DNA of 64,000 nt from the NCBI RefSeq assembly GCF_023336905.1, contig NZ_JAMBLS010000014.1, forward strand, positions 17,545 to 81,544, given 5' to 3'. The position numbers and the translations under genes are program-made. Shown here piece after piece: positions 24,142 through 33,203 of the stretch. This DNA comes from Bacteroides sp. ET71. Lineage in GTDB: Bacteria; Bacteroidota; Bacteroidia; Bacteroidales; Bacteroidaceae. Every line of letters begins with the position of its first letter. The stretch's first letter is position 1. The notes beneath the pieces are model-generated. The model was given only the letters and a program-made list of their open reading frames with translations. It was not told where the DNA came from and ran no database searches.

Positions 24142-25356
24142 TCAGAACATCTTCCTCACCCTATCAATCCCCGCCACCAGGGCGTCCACCTCTTCCTTCG
24201 TGTTGTACAGCCCGAACGAGGCACGCACCGTGCCTTCGATACCGAGGCGCGTCATGAGCGGCTGGGCGCAGTGATGGCCTGTGCGCACGGCGATGCCTAA
24301 GCGGTCGAGCAGGGTGCCGAGGTCGAAGTGGTGGATATTGCCCACGAGGAAGGAGATGACACTGCCTTTTTGTTCGGATTCGCCGAAGATGCGCATGCCG
24401 GGGATTTCCTTCAGGCGACGGGTGGCATACCGGGTCAGTTCGTGTTCGTAGGCGGCGATGGTGTCCATGCCGAGGGCGGAGACGTAGTCCAACGCCTTGG
24501 CCAGACCGGTGGTGCCGATATAGTCGGGTGTGCCGGCCTCGAACTTGAAGGGAAGCTCGTTGAAGGTGGTCTTCTCGAACGAGACGTGCTGAATCATCTC
24601 GCCGCCGCCCTGGTAGGGGGGCAATTTGTCCAGCCAGTCTTCCTTGCCATAAAGCACGCCTACGCCGGTGGGGCCGTAGACTTTGTGGCCGGAGAAGACG
24701 TAGAAGTCGGCATCGAGGGCCTGTACGTCGACGGGCATGTGGGGGATGCTCTGCGCGCCGTCGACGAGGACGGGGACGCCGTGGGCGTGGGCGGTGGCTA
24801 TCATCTCCTTGACGGGATTGACGGTGCCGAGCACATTGCTGACGTGGGCAATGCTGACGAGCTTGGTCTTCGGGGTGAAGAGGCGTTCGTATTCATCCAG
24901 GAGCAGCTCGCCGCGGTCGTCCATGGGGATGACGCGAAGCACGATGCCGCGCTGGGTGGCTTGCAGTTGCCAGGGGACGATGTTGCTGTGATGCTCCATG
25001 GTAGAGATGATGACTTCGTCGCCAGCCTGCATCTGCGACTGGCAGAAGGTGGCGGCCAGAAGGTTGATGCTCTCCGTGGTGCCGCGGGTGAAGACGATTT
25101 CGTTCGTCGAGCGGGCGTTGATAAACCGGCGCACGGTCTCGCGGCTGGCTTCGTGCAATTCGGTAGCCTGCTGGGAGAGGAAGTGTACGCCCCGGTGCAC
25201 GTTGGCATTGGTGTTGTAGTATTCGTTGGTAATGGCCTCGACCACCTGCCGGGGTTTCTGCGTGGTGGCGCCGTTGTCGAGGTAGACCAGCGGCTTGCCG
25301 TAGACGGTGCGGCCGAGGATAGGGAAGTCGGCGCGTATCTGGTGGATGTCGTACAT
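24142..25356 (-). CDS. sufS: Cysteine desulfurase SufS
   Basis: The product has 404 residues from the ATG at 25356. PLP-enzyme features: TRGTTESINLLA near 88, the His pair in EHHSNIVPW near 122, the PLP lysine in FSGHKVYGPTGVG near 225, and the persulfide Cys in VRTGHHCAQPLM near 362. It moves sulfur from cysteine to the SufBCD scaffold (or via SufE/SufU, not present here). The -7 box at 25384-25391 excludes the longer start at 25386. It is divergent from cvpA-sufBCD. Confidence 0.95.
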   Translation of the reverse strand: MYDIHQIRADFPILGRTVYGKPLVYLDNGATTQKPRQVVEAITNEYYNTNANVHRGVHFLSQQATELHEASRETVRRFINARSTNEIVFTRGTTESINLLAATFCQSQMQAGDEVIISTMEHHSNIVPWQLQATQRGIVLRVIPMDDRGELLLDEYERLFTPKTKLVSIAHVSNVLGTVNPVKEMIATAHAHGVPVLVDGAQSIPHMPVDVQALDADFYVFSGHKVYGPTGVGVLYGKEDWLDKLPPYQGGGEMIQHVSFEKTTFNELPFKFEAGTPDYIGTTGLAKALDYVSALGMDTIAAYEHELTRYATRRLKEIPGMRIFGESEQKGSVISFLVGNIHHFDLGTLLDRLGIAVRTGHHCAQPLMTRLGIEGTVRASFGLYNTKEEVDALVAGIDRVRKMF

Positions 25357-25383
25357 AAGTGTTTCTTCTTTAGTTATGCGGTG

Positions 25384-25391
25384 CAAAGATA
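25384..25391 (-). promoter_or_regulatory. -7 box of sufS
   Basis: TATCTTTG on the minus strand, 27 nt before the sufS ATG. Confidence 0.55.
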
Positions 25392-25478
25392 CGCATATTG
25401 TTGCAAACCGCGGGGCGCGGCGGGCAGATAATTCGTCTGTCCGGTCCGCGCCCCGTGTGTGGTTGCGCCGTGCGTGGC

Positions 25479-25519
25479 GGTGTCATCCGAAGACGGCCAA
25501 AGCACCTTCGGATGACACC
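25479..25519. promoter_or_regulatory. Perfect 14-bp inverted repeat between sufS and cvpA-sufBCD
   Basis: GGTGTCATCCGAAG (25479-25492) and its exact complement (25506-25519) flank a 13-nt loop. It sits about 90 bp from either -7 box in the divergent promoter region, so it is not an ordinary terminator for either gene. It contains the word TGTCATCC, shared with the intergenic repeat family nearby, and may be a relic of that family or an operator. Confidence 0.6.
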
Positions 25520-25612
25520 CTCTTCCCGCATTGTCGGTGACAAAGATAGGGTTTTCTGCTCAATATGCAAGAGCCGGTGAGGCTTTTCTTCGGGAATATT
25601 TGTATCTTTGCC

Positions 25613-25620
25613 GTCTGATA
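25613..25620 (+). promoter_or_regulatory. -7 box of the cvpA-sufBCD operon
   Basis: TATCTTTG, 14 nt before the cvpA ATG at 25635, which supports that start over an upstream in-frame ATG at 25608. Confidence 0.55.
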
Positions 25621-25634
25621 AACAAAGAAGACGC

Positions 25635-26162
25635 ATGGCTACACTCGACATCATCCTCCTCTCCGTCATCGCCCTGGGCGTCGTGCTGGGCTTCCTGCGC
25701 GGGGCCTTGAAGCAACTGGCCAGCCTCCTGGGGCTGGTGGTGGGCCTGCTGGCGGCCCGGGCGCTGTACGCCTCGGTGGCCGAGCGGGTGTTCAGCCACG
25801 TCACCGACAACCCCTCCGTGGCACAGCTCCTGTCGTTCGTGGCCATCTGGCTGGCCGTTCCCCTGCTGTTCTGGCTGGCGGCCGCGCTGCTGACCAAGAT
25901 GATGGAGGCCGTGTCGCTCGGCTGGCTCAACCGCCTGCTGGGCGCCGTGCTGGGCGGACTGCTGCATGCCCTGGTGCTGAGTCTGCTGGTGTGCGTGATG
26001 GAGGTGGTCGACACGGACAGCGTCCTGCTCAGCCGCGAAGCCAAACGCCAGTCTGTGCTCTACGACCGCCTCAAGCCCCTGGCCGGACTCTTCCTGCCCG
26101 CCGCGCAAGAATTTACCAGACAAATCTATAACGAGATAAACGATGCAACCCAACGAATCTGA
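25635..26162 (+). CDS. CvpA family inner-membrane protein
   Basis: The product has 175 residues from the ATG at 25635. Four hydrophobic helices are seen: [48 protein letters not shown], and a last one including [34 protein letters not shown] is the family signature. CvpA proteins are linked to colicin V production and envelope homeostasis. The 3' end overlaps sufB by 20 nt, so translation is coupled. Confidence 0.85.
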   Translation: MATLDIILLSVIALGVVLGFLRGALKQLASLLGLVVGLLAARALYASVAERVFSHVTDNPSVAQLLSFVAIWLAVPLLFWLAAALLTKMMEAVSLGWLNRLLGAVLGGLLHALVLSLLVCVMEVVDTDSVLLSREAKRQSVLYDRLKPLAGLFLPAAQEFTRQIYNEINDATQRI

Positions 26163-27636
26163 CAAGAATAAAAATAAAGATACCCTCAAGGCGGACAACG
26201 AACTGGTGCGCCGCCTGGCCGAAGAGAAGTATAAGTACGGCTTCACCACCGACGTGCACACCGACATCATCGACCGTGGCCTCACCGAAGACACCGTGCG
26301 CCTCATCTCCGAGAAGAAGGGCGAGCCCGAGTGGCTCCTCGACTTCCGCCTCAAGGCCTACCGCCACTGGCTGACGATGGACATGCCCACGTGGGCACAC
26401 CTCCGCATCCCGGAGATTGACTACCAAAGCATATCCTACTACGCCGACCCCACGGCACAGAAGAAGGACGGCCCCAAGTCGATGGACGAAGTAGACCCCG
26501 AACTCATCAAGACCTTCAATAAGCTGGGCATCCCCCTGGAGGAGCAGATGGCGCTGAGCGGCATGGCCGTGGACGCCGTGATGGACTCCGTGTCCGTCAA
26601 GACCACCTTCAAGGAGACGCTCCTGGAGAAAGGCATCATCTTCTGCTCCATCAGCGAGGCGGTGCGCGAACATCCGGACCTGGTGCAGAAGTACCTGGGC
26701 AGCGTGGTGCCCTATCGCGACAACTTCTTCGCCGCGCTCAACTCCGCCGTCTTCTCCGACGGGTCGTTCGTGTATATACCCAAAGGCGTGCGCTGCCCGA
26801 TGGAGCTGAGCACCTACTTCCGCATCAACGCGCGGAACACGGGCCAGTTCGAGCGGACACTCATCGTGGCGGACGACGACTCGTACGTCTCCTACCTGGA
26901 GGGCTGCACCGCCCCCATGCGCGACGAGAACCAACTGCACGCCGCCATCGTGGAAATCGTGGTACACGACCGCGCCGAGGTGAAGTACAGCACCGTGCAG
27001 AACTGGTATCCCGGCGATGCCGAGGGCCGCGGCGGCGTCTACAACTTCGTCACCAAGCGCGGGCTGTGCAAGGGCGAGTCGTCCAAACTCTCCTGGACGC
27101 AGGTGGAGACGGGCTCGGCCATCACGTGGAAGTATCCCAGCACCATCCTGGCGGGCGACAACTCCGTGGGCGAGTTCTACAGCGTAGCCGTCACCAACCA
27201 CCACCAGCAGGCCGACACGGGCACGAAGATGATTCACCTGGGCCGCAATACCCGCTCCACCATCGTCAGCAAAGGCATCTCCGCCGGACAGAGCGAAAAC
27301 TCCTACCGCGGCCTGGTCCGTGTGGGCCAACGGGCGGACAACGCAAGAAACTACAGCCAGTGCGACTCCCTCCTATTAGGCAGCCATTGCGGCGCGCACA
27401 CCTTCCCCTACATGGACATCCACAACGAGACGGCCATCGTGGAGCACGAAGCCACCACGTCGAAAATCAGCGAAGACCAGATATTCTACTGCAACCAGCG
27501 CGGCATCTCCACCGAAGACGCCGTGGGCCTCATCGTCAACGGCTATGCCAAGGAGGTGCTCAACAAGCTGCCCATGGAGTTTGCCGTCGAGGCGCAGAAG
27601 TTGCTCTCCGTGTCGCTGGAGGGGAGTGTGGGATAA
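26143..27636 (+). CDS. sufB: Fe-S cluster assembly protein SufB
   Basis: The product has 497 residues. The hallmark right-handed beta-helix scaffold region is recognisable: [71 protein letters not shown]. The C-terminal segment [20 protein letters not shown] is the SufB/SufD family end. With SufC and SufD it forms the BC2D scaffold on which clusters are built. The start codon overlaps cvpA; sufC follows after 35 nt. Confidence 0.96.
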   Translation: MQPNESDKNKNKDTLKADNELVRRLAEEKYKYGFTTDVHTDIIDRGLTEDTVRLISEKKGEPEWLLDFRLKAYRHWLTMDMPTWAHLRIPEIDYQSISYYADPTAQKKDGPKSMDEVDPELIKTFNKLGIPLEEQMALSGMAVDAVMDSVSVKTTFKETLLEKGIIFCSISEAVREHPDLVQKYLGSVVPYRDNFFAALNSAVFSDGSFVYIPKGVRCPMELSTYFRINARNTGQFERTLIVADDDSYVSYLEGCTAPMRDENQLHAAIVEIVVHDRAEVKYSTVQNWYPGDAEGRGGVYNFVTKRGLCKGESSKLSWTQVETGSAITWKYPSTILAGDNSVGEFYSVAVTNHHQQADTGTKMIHLGRNTRSTIVSKGISAGQSENSYRGLVRVGQRADNARNYSQCDSLLLGSHCGAHTFPYMDIHNETAIVEHEATTSKISEDQIFYCNQRGISTEDAVGLIVNGYAKEVLNKLPMEFAVEAQKLLSVSLEGSVG

Positions 27637-27671
27637 ATAGACTTGATAGACATACAATAACCATATAGCTT

Positions 27672-28430
27672 ATGTTAGAAATCAAAGACCTACATGCCGA
27701 GATAAACGGCAAAGAAATACTGCGGGGCATCAACCTCACCATCCGCGACGGCGAGGTGCACGCCCTGATGGGACAGAACGGCGCGGGCAAGAGCACGCTG
27801 AGCAACGTCCTCGTGGGCCATCCCGCCTACCGCGCGACACACGGCACCGTCCTGTTCAACGGCAAGGACCTGCTGGCCATGTCGCCTGAAGACCGGGCGC
27901 ACGAGGGACTGTTCCTGTCCTTCCAGACGCCGGTGGAGATACCCGGCGTGTCGATGGTGAACTTCATGCGCACCGCCGTCAATGAGCAGCGCAAGTACCG
28001 CCACCAGCCTGCCCTCTCCGCCTCGGAGTTCCTCAAGCTGATGCGCGAGAAGCGCGCCATCGTCGAGCTGGACAGCAAGCTGGCCAACCGCTCGGTGAAC
28101 GAGGGCTTCAGCGGCGGCGAGAAGAAGCGCAACGAAATCTTCCAGATGGCCATGCTCGAACCGACCTTCGCCATCCTGGACGAGACGGACTCCGGCCTCG
28201 ACGTCGACGCACTGCGCATCGTGGCCGAAGGCTTCAACAAGCTGTGCACACCGCAGACCTCGGCCCTGGTCATCACGCACTACCAGCGCCTGCTGGACTA
28301 CCTGAAGCCGGACACGGTGCACGTCCTTCTCGGCGGACGCATCGTCAAGACCGGTGGGCCGGAACTGGCGCAGGAGATTGAGCAGCGCGGCTTCGACTGG
28401 ATAAAGAAGGAACAGGTAAATGAAGAATGA
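27672..28430 (+). CDS. sufC: Fe-S assembly ATPase SufC
   Basis: The product has 252 residues, an ABC-type ATPase: Walker A GQNGAGKST near 35, Q-loop FQTPVEIPG near 88, the signature FSGGEKKRNEI near 146, Walker B FAILDETDSGLD near 166, and H-loop VITHYQR near 200. It drives conformational change of the SufB-SufD pair. The next gene, sufD, is separated by a 150-nt gap with a palindromic repeat. Confidence 0.96.
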   Translation: MLEIKDLHAEINGKEILRGINLTIRDGEVHALMGQNGAGKSTLSNVLVGHPAYRATHGTVLFNGKDLLAMSPEDRAHEGLFLSFQTPVEIPGVSMVNFMRTAVNEQRKYRHQPALSASEFLKLMREKRAIVELDSKLANRSVNEGFSGGEKKRNEIFQMAMLEPTFAILDETDSGLDVDALRIVAEGFNKLCTPQTSALVITHYQRLLDYLKPDTVHVLLGGRIVKTGGPELAQEIEQRGFDWIKKEQVNEE

Positions 28431-28446
28431 ATTAGGCGCGGGGTAT

Positions 28447-28550
28447 CTGTCATCCTGAGCGAAGCGGAGTGGAGTCGAAGGATCTCCTTCTTGCCGTTCC
28501 CTTCGGGAGATGTTTCGACTACGCCCTACGGGCTCCGCTCAACATGACAG
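28447..28550. repeat. Palindromic intergenic repeat (TGTCATCC family), copy 2, between sufC and sufD
   Basis: It begins CTGTCATCCTGAGCGAAGCG and ends CTCCGCTCAACATGACAG, as copy 1 does, with CGAAGGATCTCC and GGAGATGTTTCG forming an inner stem. Transcribed from the suf operon it would fold as a long hairpin, able to act on mRNA decay or to lower sufD relative to sufBC. Confidence 0.75.
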
Positions 28551-28580
28551 ATACCTGAGCGCCTAAAAATATGCAGATAT

Positions 28581-29948
28581 ATGAAACCCGAACAGCAATA
28601 CATCGACTTATATACCCAGGCAGAAGCCTTGCTGCGTGCCCATAGCGCCGACCCGCTGAACGACCTGCGCGCCAAGGCCTTTGCCGACTTCGAGCGCTTG
28701 GGCTTCCCCACGCGGAAGCAGGAAGACTGCAAGTACACCGACGTGGCACAGGCTTTCGAGCCCGACTACGGCATGAACTTCAAACGCCTGCAAATGCCCG
28801 TCAATCCCTACGAAGTGTTCAAATGCGACGTGCCTAACATGAGCACCTCGCTCTTCTTTGTGGTGAACGACATGTTTTATAATGCAGCGGCAAGTGGTGC
28901 GGTTCAAGAACCCGTAGCTCGCAGCTCGTCACTCTTAGCAGACCAAGGCGTCATCCTCGGCAGCTTCCGCGACCATCCCGAACTGGTCTCCCGCTACCTT
29001 GGCACCCTGGCCGACACGTCCAACGACGGACTGACCGCCTTCAACACCGCCTTCGCGCAGGACGGCGTGGTGCTCTACGTGCCCCGGGGCGTAGTGCTGG
29101 AGAAGCCCATCCAGCTTATCAACATCCTGCGCAGCACCGTGCCCCTGCTGGTCAACCGCCGCGTGCTCATCGTGCTGGAAGAAGGTGCCCAAGCCCGCCT
29201 GCTGGTGTGCGACCATGCCATGGACGAGGTAAACTTCCTGGCCACGCAGGTCGTCGAAGTATTCGTGGGCCGCAACGCCACCTTCGACCTCTACGAGCTG
29301 GAGGAGACGCACACCGGCACCACCCGCCTGAGCAATCTCTACGTCCGCCAGGAGGCCGGCAGCAATGTCCTGCTGAACGGCATGACCCTGACCTGCGGCA
29401 CCACGCGCAACACCACCCGCGTCATCCTTGGCGGCGAGCAGGCCTCGCTTGACCTCTGCGGCATGGCCATCGCCGACAAGAACCAGCACGTGGACAACCG
29501 CACCGTGGTGGACCACACCGTGCCCTCGTGCACCTCGCGCCAGCTCTATAAGTATGTGCTGGACGGGCAGGCCACGGGTGCCTTTGCCGGGCTTGTCCTT
29601 GTCCGTCCCGGTGCGCAGCACACCGATGCCCGCCAGACCAACCGCAACCTCTGTGCCACCCGCGAAGCCCGCATGTACACCCAGCCCCAGTTAGAGATAT
29701 ATGCCGACGACGTGAAGTGCAGCCACGGCGCCACGGTAGGCCAACTGGATGAACAGGCCCTGTTCTACATGCAACAGCGCGGCATCCCCTTGCGCGAAGC
29801 ACGGCTGCTGCTGATGTTCGCCTTCGTGGGCGAGGTGGTGGACAGCATCCGCCTCGATGCCTTGCGCGACCGCCTGCACCACTTGGTGGAGAAGCGTTTC
29901 CGCGGCGAGCTGGGACGGTGCAGGGATTGCAAGATGGTGTGCCGGTGA
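28581..29948 (+). CDS. sufD: Fe-S cluster assembly protein SufD
   Basis: The product has 455 residues. FPTRKQEDCKYTD near residue 40 is the conserved N-terminal region, VLYVPRGVVLEKPIQLI near 165 starts the beta-helix, and the C-terminal family segment LDEQALFYMQQRGIPLREARLLL includes the usual RGI. It partners SufB in the scaffold complex. It is the last gene of the operon. Confidence 0.95.
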   Translation: MKPEQQYIDLYTQAEALLRAHSADPLNDLRAKAFADFERLGFPTRKQEDCKYTDVAQAFEPDYGMNFKRLQMPVNPYEVFKCDVPNMSTSLFFVVNDMFYNAAASGAVQEPVARSSSLLADQGVILGSFRDHPELVSRYLGTLADTSNDGLTAFNTAFAQDGVVLYVPRGVVLEKPIQLINILRSTVPLLVNRRVLIVLEEGAQARLLVCDHAMDEVNFLATQVVEVFVGRNATFDLYELEETHTGTTRLSNLYVRQEAGSNVLLNGMTLTCGTTRNTTRVILGGEQASLDLCGMAIADKNQHVDNRTVVDHTVPSCTSRQLYKYVLDGQATGAFAGLVLVRPGAQHTDARQTNRNLCATREARMYTQPQLEIYADDVKCSHGATVGQLDEQALFYMQQRGIPLREARLLLMFAFVGEVVDSIRLDALRDRLHHLVEKRFRGELGRCRDCKMVCR

Positions 29949-30471
29949 TTATGGACCACAGATAACACTGAGGGGACAGATTTACACCGGTTCTTTATAA
30001 TAAGTAACTGTTCATAATTAGTTTATACTATAATGGAGAATGAGGTGTCTGTCATTCTGAGCGTTGTTCTCCCCCGACAAACGGGGGAGCAAAGAGGGGG
30101 TTGAAGCGTAGTCGAAGAATCTCCCTAAGGTCTCTGTCCGTCTGGCAGCGCAAGAAGGAGATGTTTCGACTTCGCTGCGCTCCGCTCAACATGACAGACA
30201 CATCAATAGTATAAACTAAAAAGGAATGATTATACTTAATAGATGAACATTGTATCTGTCATGTCGAGCTTGTCGGGACATCTCACGTAACATGTGGGGA
30301 AAGGCTGTATGTGAGACCTCTCGATACGCTCTCTCCCGTTATAGAGGGGGAGGACAATGCTCGGGGGGACGGATGCATCTGCCCATCTGTGGTTAATCCT
30401 GGTGAATTATCAGTTAAGGACAAAAGATAAAAATCTTCCCCCCCTTCCCTTACATATCTCCTGCAAATGCC
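29949..30471. repeat. Gene-free region with two more TGTCAT-type repeats
   Basis: No gene is seen here. A third palindromic repeat spans 30049-30197 (CTGTCATTCTGAGCG to CTCCGCTCAACATGACAG); it contains an inserted hairpin CTCCCCCG-ACAAA-CGGGGGAG at about 30070-30090. A partial fourth copy starts at 30256 (CTGTCATGTCGAGCTTGTCG). A run of seven C lies at 30438-30444, just upstream of the next promoter. Confidence 0.65.
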
Positions 30472-30479
30472 TAACTTTG
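30472..30479 (+). promoter_or_regulatory. -7 box of the fimbrillin-like lipoprotein gene
   Basis: TAACTTTG matches TAnnTTTG and lies 32 nt before the ATG pair at 30512-30517. Confidence 0.5.
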
Positions 30480-30511
30480 CGGGCATAATCAGTAACTTTA
30501 ACCGAAAGCAC

Positions 30512-32217
30512 ATGATGAACCGAAAACTGACTTCCCGTTTTACCCCCCCCCTATTTATTTAACCTTATTTAACTTCTGTATCCTTTGCCTGCTGCTTGCC
30601 GCCTGCACGCAGGACGAAGGGATGGAGCAGGGCAACACCCTGCCCGACGGCGAATACCCCTTGCAGATAGGCAGCGTCAGCATCACCGCAGAGAGCAGTG
30701 AAGAGCCGTGGACGCGCGTCAGCGAGAAGCCCGATGGCAGCGGCAGCGTGTGGCAGCCGGATGATGCCATTACCGTCAGTCTCGATGGTGAAACAGCCAC
30801 TTATACTTACGATGGCAGCGCATGGACTTCCGATACTCCCCTCTATTGGAAAAACACCCAGACTGCCGAAGTCACTGCCTGGTATCCCGCTACGGATGGC
30901 GCATTGTACCTCGGCGGCCAAGATAACGGCTTGGTGTATGTGCTGCGGGCCACGGCAGACAACGCAAGCCACAACACTCCTGTTAACTTGCAGTTCGAGC
31001 ACCAACTTGCCAAGGTACGAGTGATGGTCAAGGGAACAGCCGATGTGATAGATGTTGAAGCTATAAATGTACCCATTGATTGTGATGTTAAAGAAGGAAA
31101 AATAGTAAATATTGGAACTATTATACCACGCAATCATCTAATGTTTAAAACCACTTACGAGGATATAGGCCCCTGCTGGGAAATCAACCTGCCGCCAAGT
31201 CCTGATTATCAAATAGAAAATTTCATGGTTCTTACTTCAGATCCTATTAGCACTCCATGTGACCTTACTACCCCCATAACCTTGGAGGCTGGCAAAGTCC
31301 ATACCATCACGCTGACGGTGGACAGAAAGGACACGAAAACCATCGACCTCTCCAACGGTGACTACATCATCAACGACGACGGCATCTACTACTTCAGCGG
31401 CACAGCCAGCCATGCCATACGGGTGACGGGCGGTAATCCGAACATCTACCTGGAAGATGCACAGATAAGCGTGTCGGGCGGCAATGCCATCGACATCACG
31501 GGCGGCAACCCTACTATCCATGTAAGGGGTGAGGGCAACACCGTAACCTCCACCGACAACACGGGCATCGCCGTTTCCGGCGGAGCAACTCTCACCATCG
31601 AGGGACGAAGCACGGCGGACATGCTGACGGCTACGGCAGGCAACGGGGGCGCAGGCATTGGTTCTCCCCTTAGCGGTACAGTCGGCGGCAATATCACTAT
31701 CGGCAATGTTACGATTCATGCCACCGGAGGTAGTGGAAATTCCGCTTTTGGAGGCGCAGGTATAGGCTCGTCCGGCAGCGGAACTTGCGGAGATGTCACA
31801 ATCACGGACGCTGTGATAGTGGCCAATGGCGGAGATTATTCGTCGGGCATCGGCATGGGATATGGAAATACTTCCCAGCCATCCATCGGCAAGATTACCA
31901 TCACCAACTCCGATGTGACGGCTAAAGCAGGGCGTTATGCATCCGCCATCGGTTTTTCTTATACAGAAAGTGTGGTCAATCCTACGCCTGATTACAGGGC
32001 AGGACAGATAATCATTACCACGGATAATCTTGAGACTTTCTTGTCCAAGCTGACAGCCGGTGGTACAGCGCATGCGGAGTTTGCCGCGTATGCGCAACGG
32101 ATAGGCGTAGGGTCACATGCAATACCGTATCCTCCGTCCTTGCTTAACCAAGATGGCTCAGGCCCGTGGGAAGGCGTGGTCATCAACGGCACGACCTATG
32201 CGGACGGTTATGAATAA
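30512..32217 (+). pseudogene. Fimbrillin (Mfa-like) family lipoprotein, out of frame by one base at a C9 tract
   Basis: The two ATGs at 30512 and 30515 start MMNRKLTSRFTP, but this frame stops at 30560. In another frame the sequence continues from the C-run through a good lipoprotein signal (LFNFCILCLLLAAC then TQDEG) into 531 more codons ending at 32217. One extra C in the run at 30543-30551 would join the start to the body. The body has an N-terminal fimbrillin-like domain (about 1-240 counted from 30622) and a Gly-rich beta-helix part (GGNAIDITGGNPTIHVRG, GGAGIGS repeated). It would be a surface lipoprotein. I read it as phase-off; a sequencing error or fixed frameshift is possible. An internal ATG at 30622 lacks the signal. 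Confidence 0.65.
30543..30551 (+). repeat. Homopolymeric tract of nine C in the signal-peptide region
   Basis: Nine consecutive C lie 31 nt after the first ATG. Such tracts vary in length by strand slippage. With ten C the downstream lipoprotein is in frame; with nine it is not. Confidence 0.8.
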
Positions 32218-32378
32218 GGATATTAAACAACATACAGCCCCGGCCAGTGGCTGCAACGACTGGCTGCCAAACCGGGATGGTGGAGAACCCGGCAAAAAAA
32301 GATACGAATAAAACCGAGAATTATAAATAATTCCTGACAGTCCTTTGACCGGAGGCGACGAGCTTAGGCAAGGTGGCC

Positions 32379-32444
32379 GACACTTATAAGAAGTGTGTCC
32401 GACACTTGTGCTAAGTGTCGCCGACACCTGTGCTAAGTGTCAAC
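32379..32444. promoter_or_regulatory. Three tandem 22-bp palindromic repeats upstream of the HU-like gene
   Basis: Copies start at 32379, 32401 and 32423, exactly 22 bp apart. Each is GACACYT-N5-AAGTGT, a near-perfect palindrome. The period equals two helical turns, so bound proteins would line up on one face. The array ends about 50 bp before the HU-like start, an operator position. Confidence 0.7.
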
Positions 32445-32494
32445 ACCTCTCCAGAAGGGCTTGCAGGGCATGTCTAACTTAAATTTTTGCAGCG

Positions 32495-32974
32495 ATGCCG
32501 ATATTCAAAGCAATTTACAAGAAACTGTCCAAGAAGTGGCACCCGCAGGCCATCACCGTGGGTGCGCCCGTAGAGATGGACGAACTGTGCAAGCACATCG
32601 CCCGCATGTCTACCGTCAGCATCCCCGACGCCAAGGCCGCCATTGAGGCCTTGGGCATCGTAATGGGCGACCTGATGAACGCGGGCCGTTCGGTGCATGT
32701 GGACGGGCTGGGCACGTTCTATTACACCTGCGTCAGCAACGGTCAGGGCGTGGACGCGGAAGAGAAGGTGAACGCCAACCAAATCACCGGTACGCGCGTG
32801 CGCTTCGTGCCCGAATCCAGCCGCAAGGGCAACACCATCACGCGCGCCCTCATCAGCGACGACCTGGTGTGGACGAACATCAAGACCGTGTCCGCCCTCG
32901 ACGGCACGGGCTCGGACGCCACCACGCCCGGCGGCTCGGATGGCAACGACGACGGCCAAGGGACGTTCGGATAA
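32495..32974 (+). CDS. HU-like DNA-binding protein (HU_rel type)
   Basis: The product has 159 residues. The N-terminal 120 residues follow the HU/IHF-related Bacteroidetes family: FKAIYKKLSKKWHPQAITVG, then DELCKHIARMSTVSIPDAKAAIEAL and VHVDGLGTFYYT. The tail after about 125 is low in complexity (GSDATTPGGSDGNDDGQG). It binds and bends DNA. The array of three 22-bp palindromes just upstream suggests its own or a partner's control. A strong terminator follows. Confidence 0.88.
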   Translation: MPIFKAIYKKLSKKWHPQAITVGAPVEMDELCKHIARMSTVSIPDAKAAIEALGIVMGDLMNAGRSVHVDGLGTFYYTCVSNGQGVDAEEKVNANQITGTRVRFVPESSRKGNTITRALISDDLVWTNIKTVSALDGTGSDATTPGGSDGNDDGQGTFG

Positions 32975-32999
32975 CGAGGCCCCGAAGGCGTAAAATGAA

Positions 33000-33045
33000 G
33001 AGGAGAGGATGTGTGCGGGTGATGCACACATCCTCTCCTCTTTTT
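33000..33045 (+). terminator. Strong rho-independent terminator of the HU-like gene
   Basis: A perfect 17-bp stem (33000-33016 with 33024-33040), 7-nt loop and five T. It lies 25 nt past the stop. Confidence 0.9.
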
Positions 33046-33059
33046 CGTGCGGGGCGGGG

Positions 33060-33203
33060 TCAGAGGATGCCGTTGCGCTGCAAAGGATTCGCCAGCAGGC
33101 TTTCCACCAATGCGTCAGTGTCTGTCTCCAGCGACCGATATTTCTTGAATAATCGTTTGAACTGCTTCCGAAACGTGTGGTAGAGTCTAATTGTGTAGTT
33201 CAT
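33060..33203 (-). pseudogene. Truncated RelE/ParE-type toxin
   Basis: An ATG at 33203 opens 47 codons: MNYTIRLYHTFRKQFKRLFK then KYRSLETDTDALVESLLANP, closing after LQRNGIL. This matches the first helical half of RelE/ParE toxins, which normally continue for another 40-55 residues containing the beta-sheet and catalytic or target-binding residues. The stop at 33060 removes them. The ATG overlaps the antitoxin 3' end by 17 nt, the usual toxin-antitoxin arrangement. Confidence 0.6.

Noticed and set aside
30622-32217. Fimbrillin-like gene starting at the internal ATG 30622 as an intact cytoplasmic protein
   Set aside because: A clear lipoprotein signal lies directly upstream in the same frame, so this start would give an unexported product of an exported family.
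32379-32444. CRISPR array
   Set aside because: The 22-bp units follow each other directly with no spacers, and no cas gene is present.
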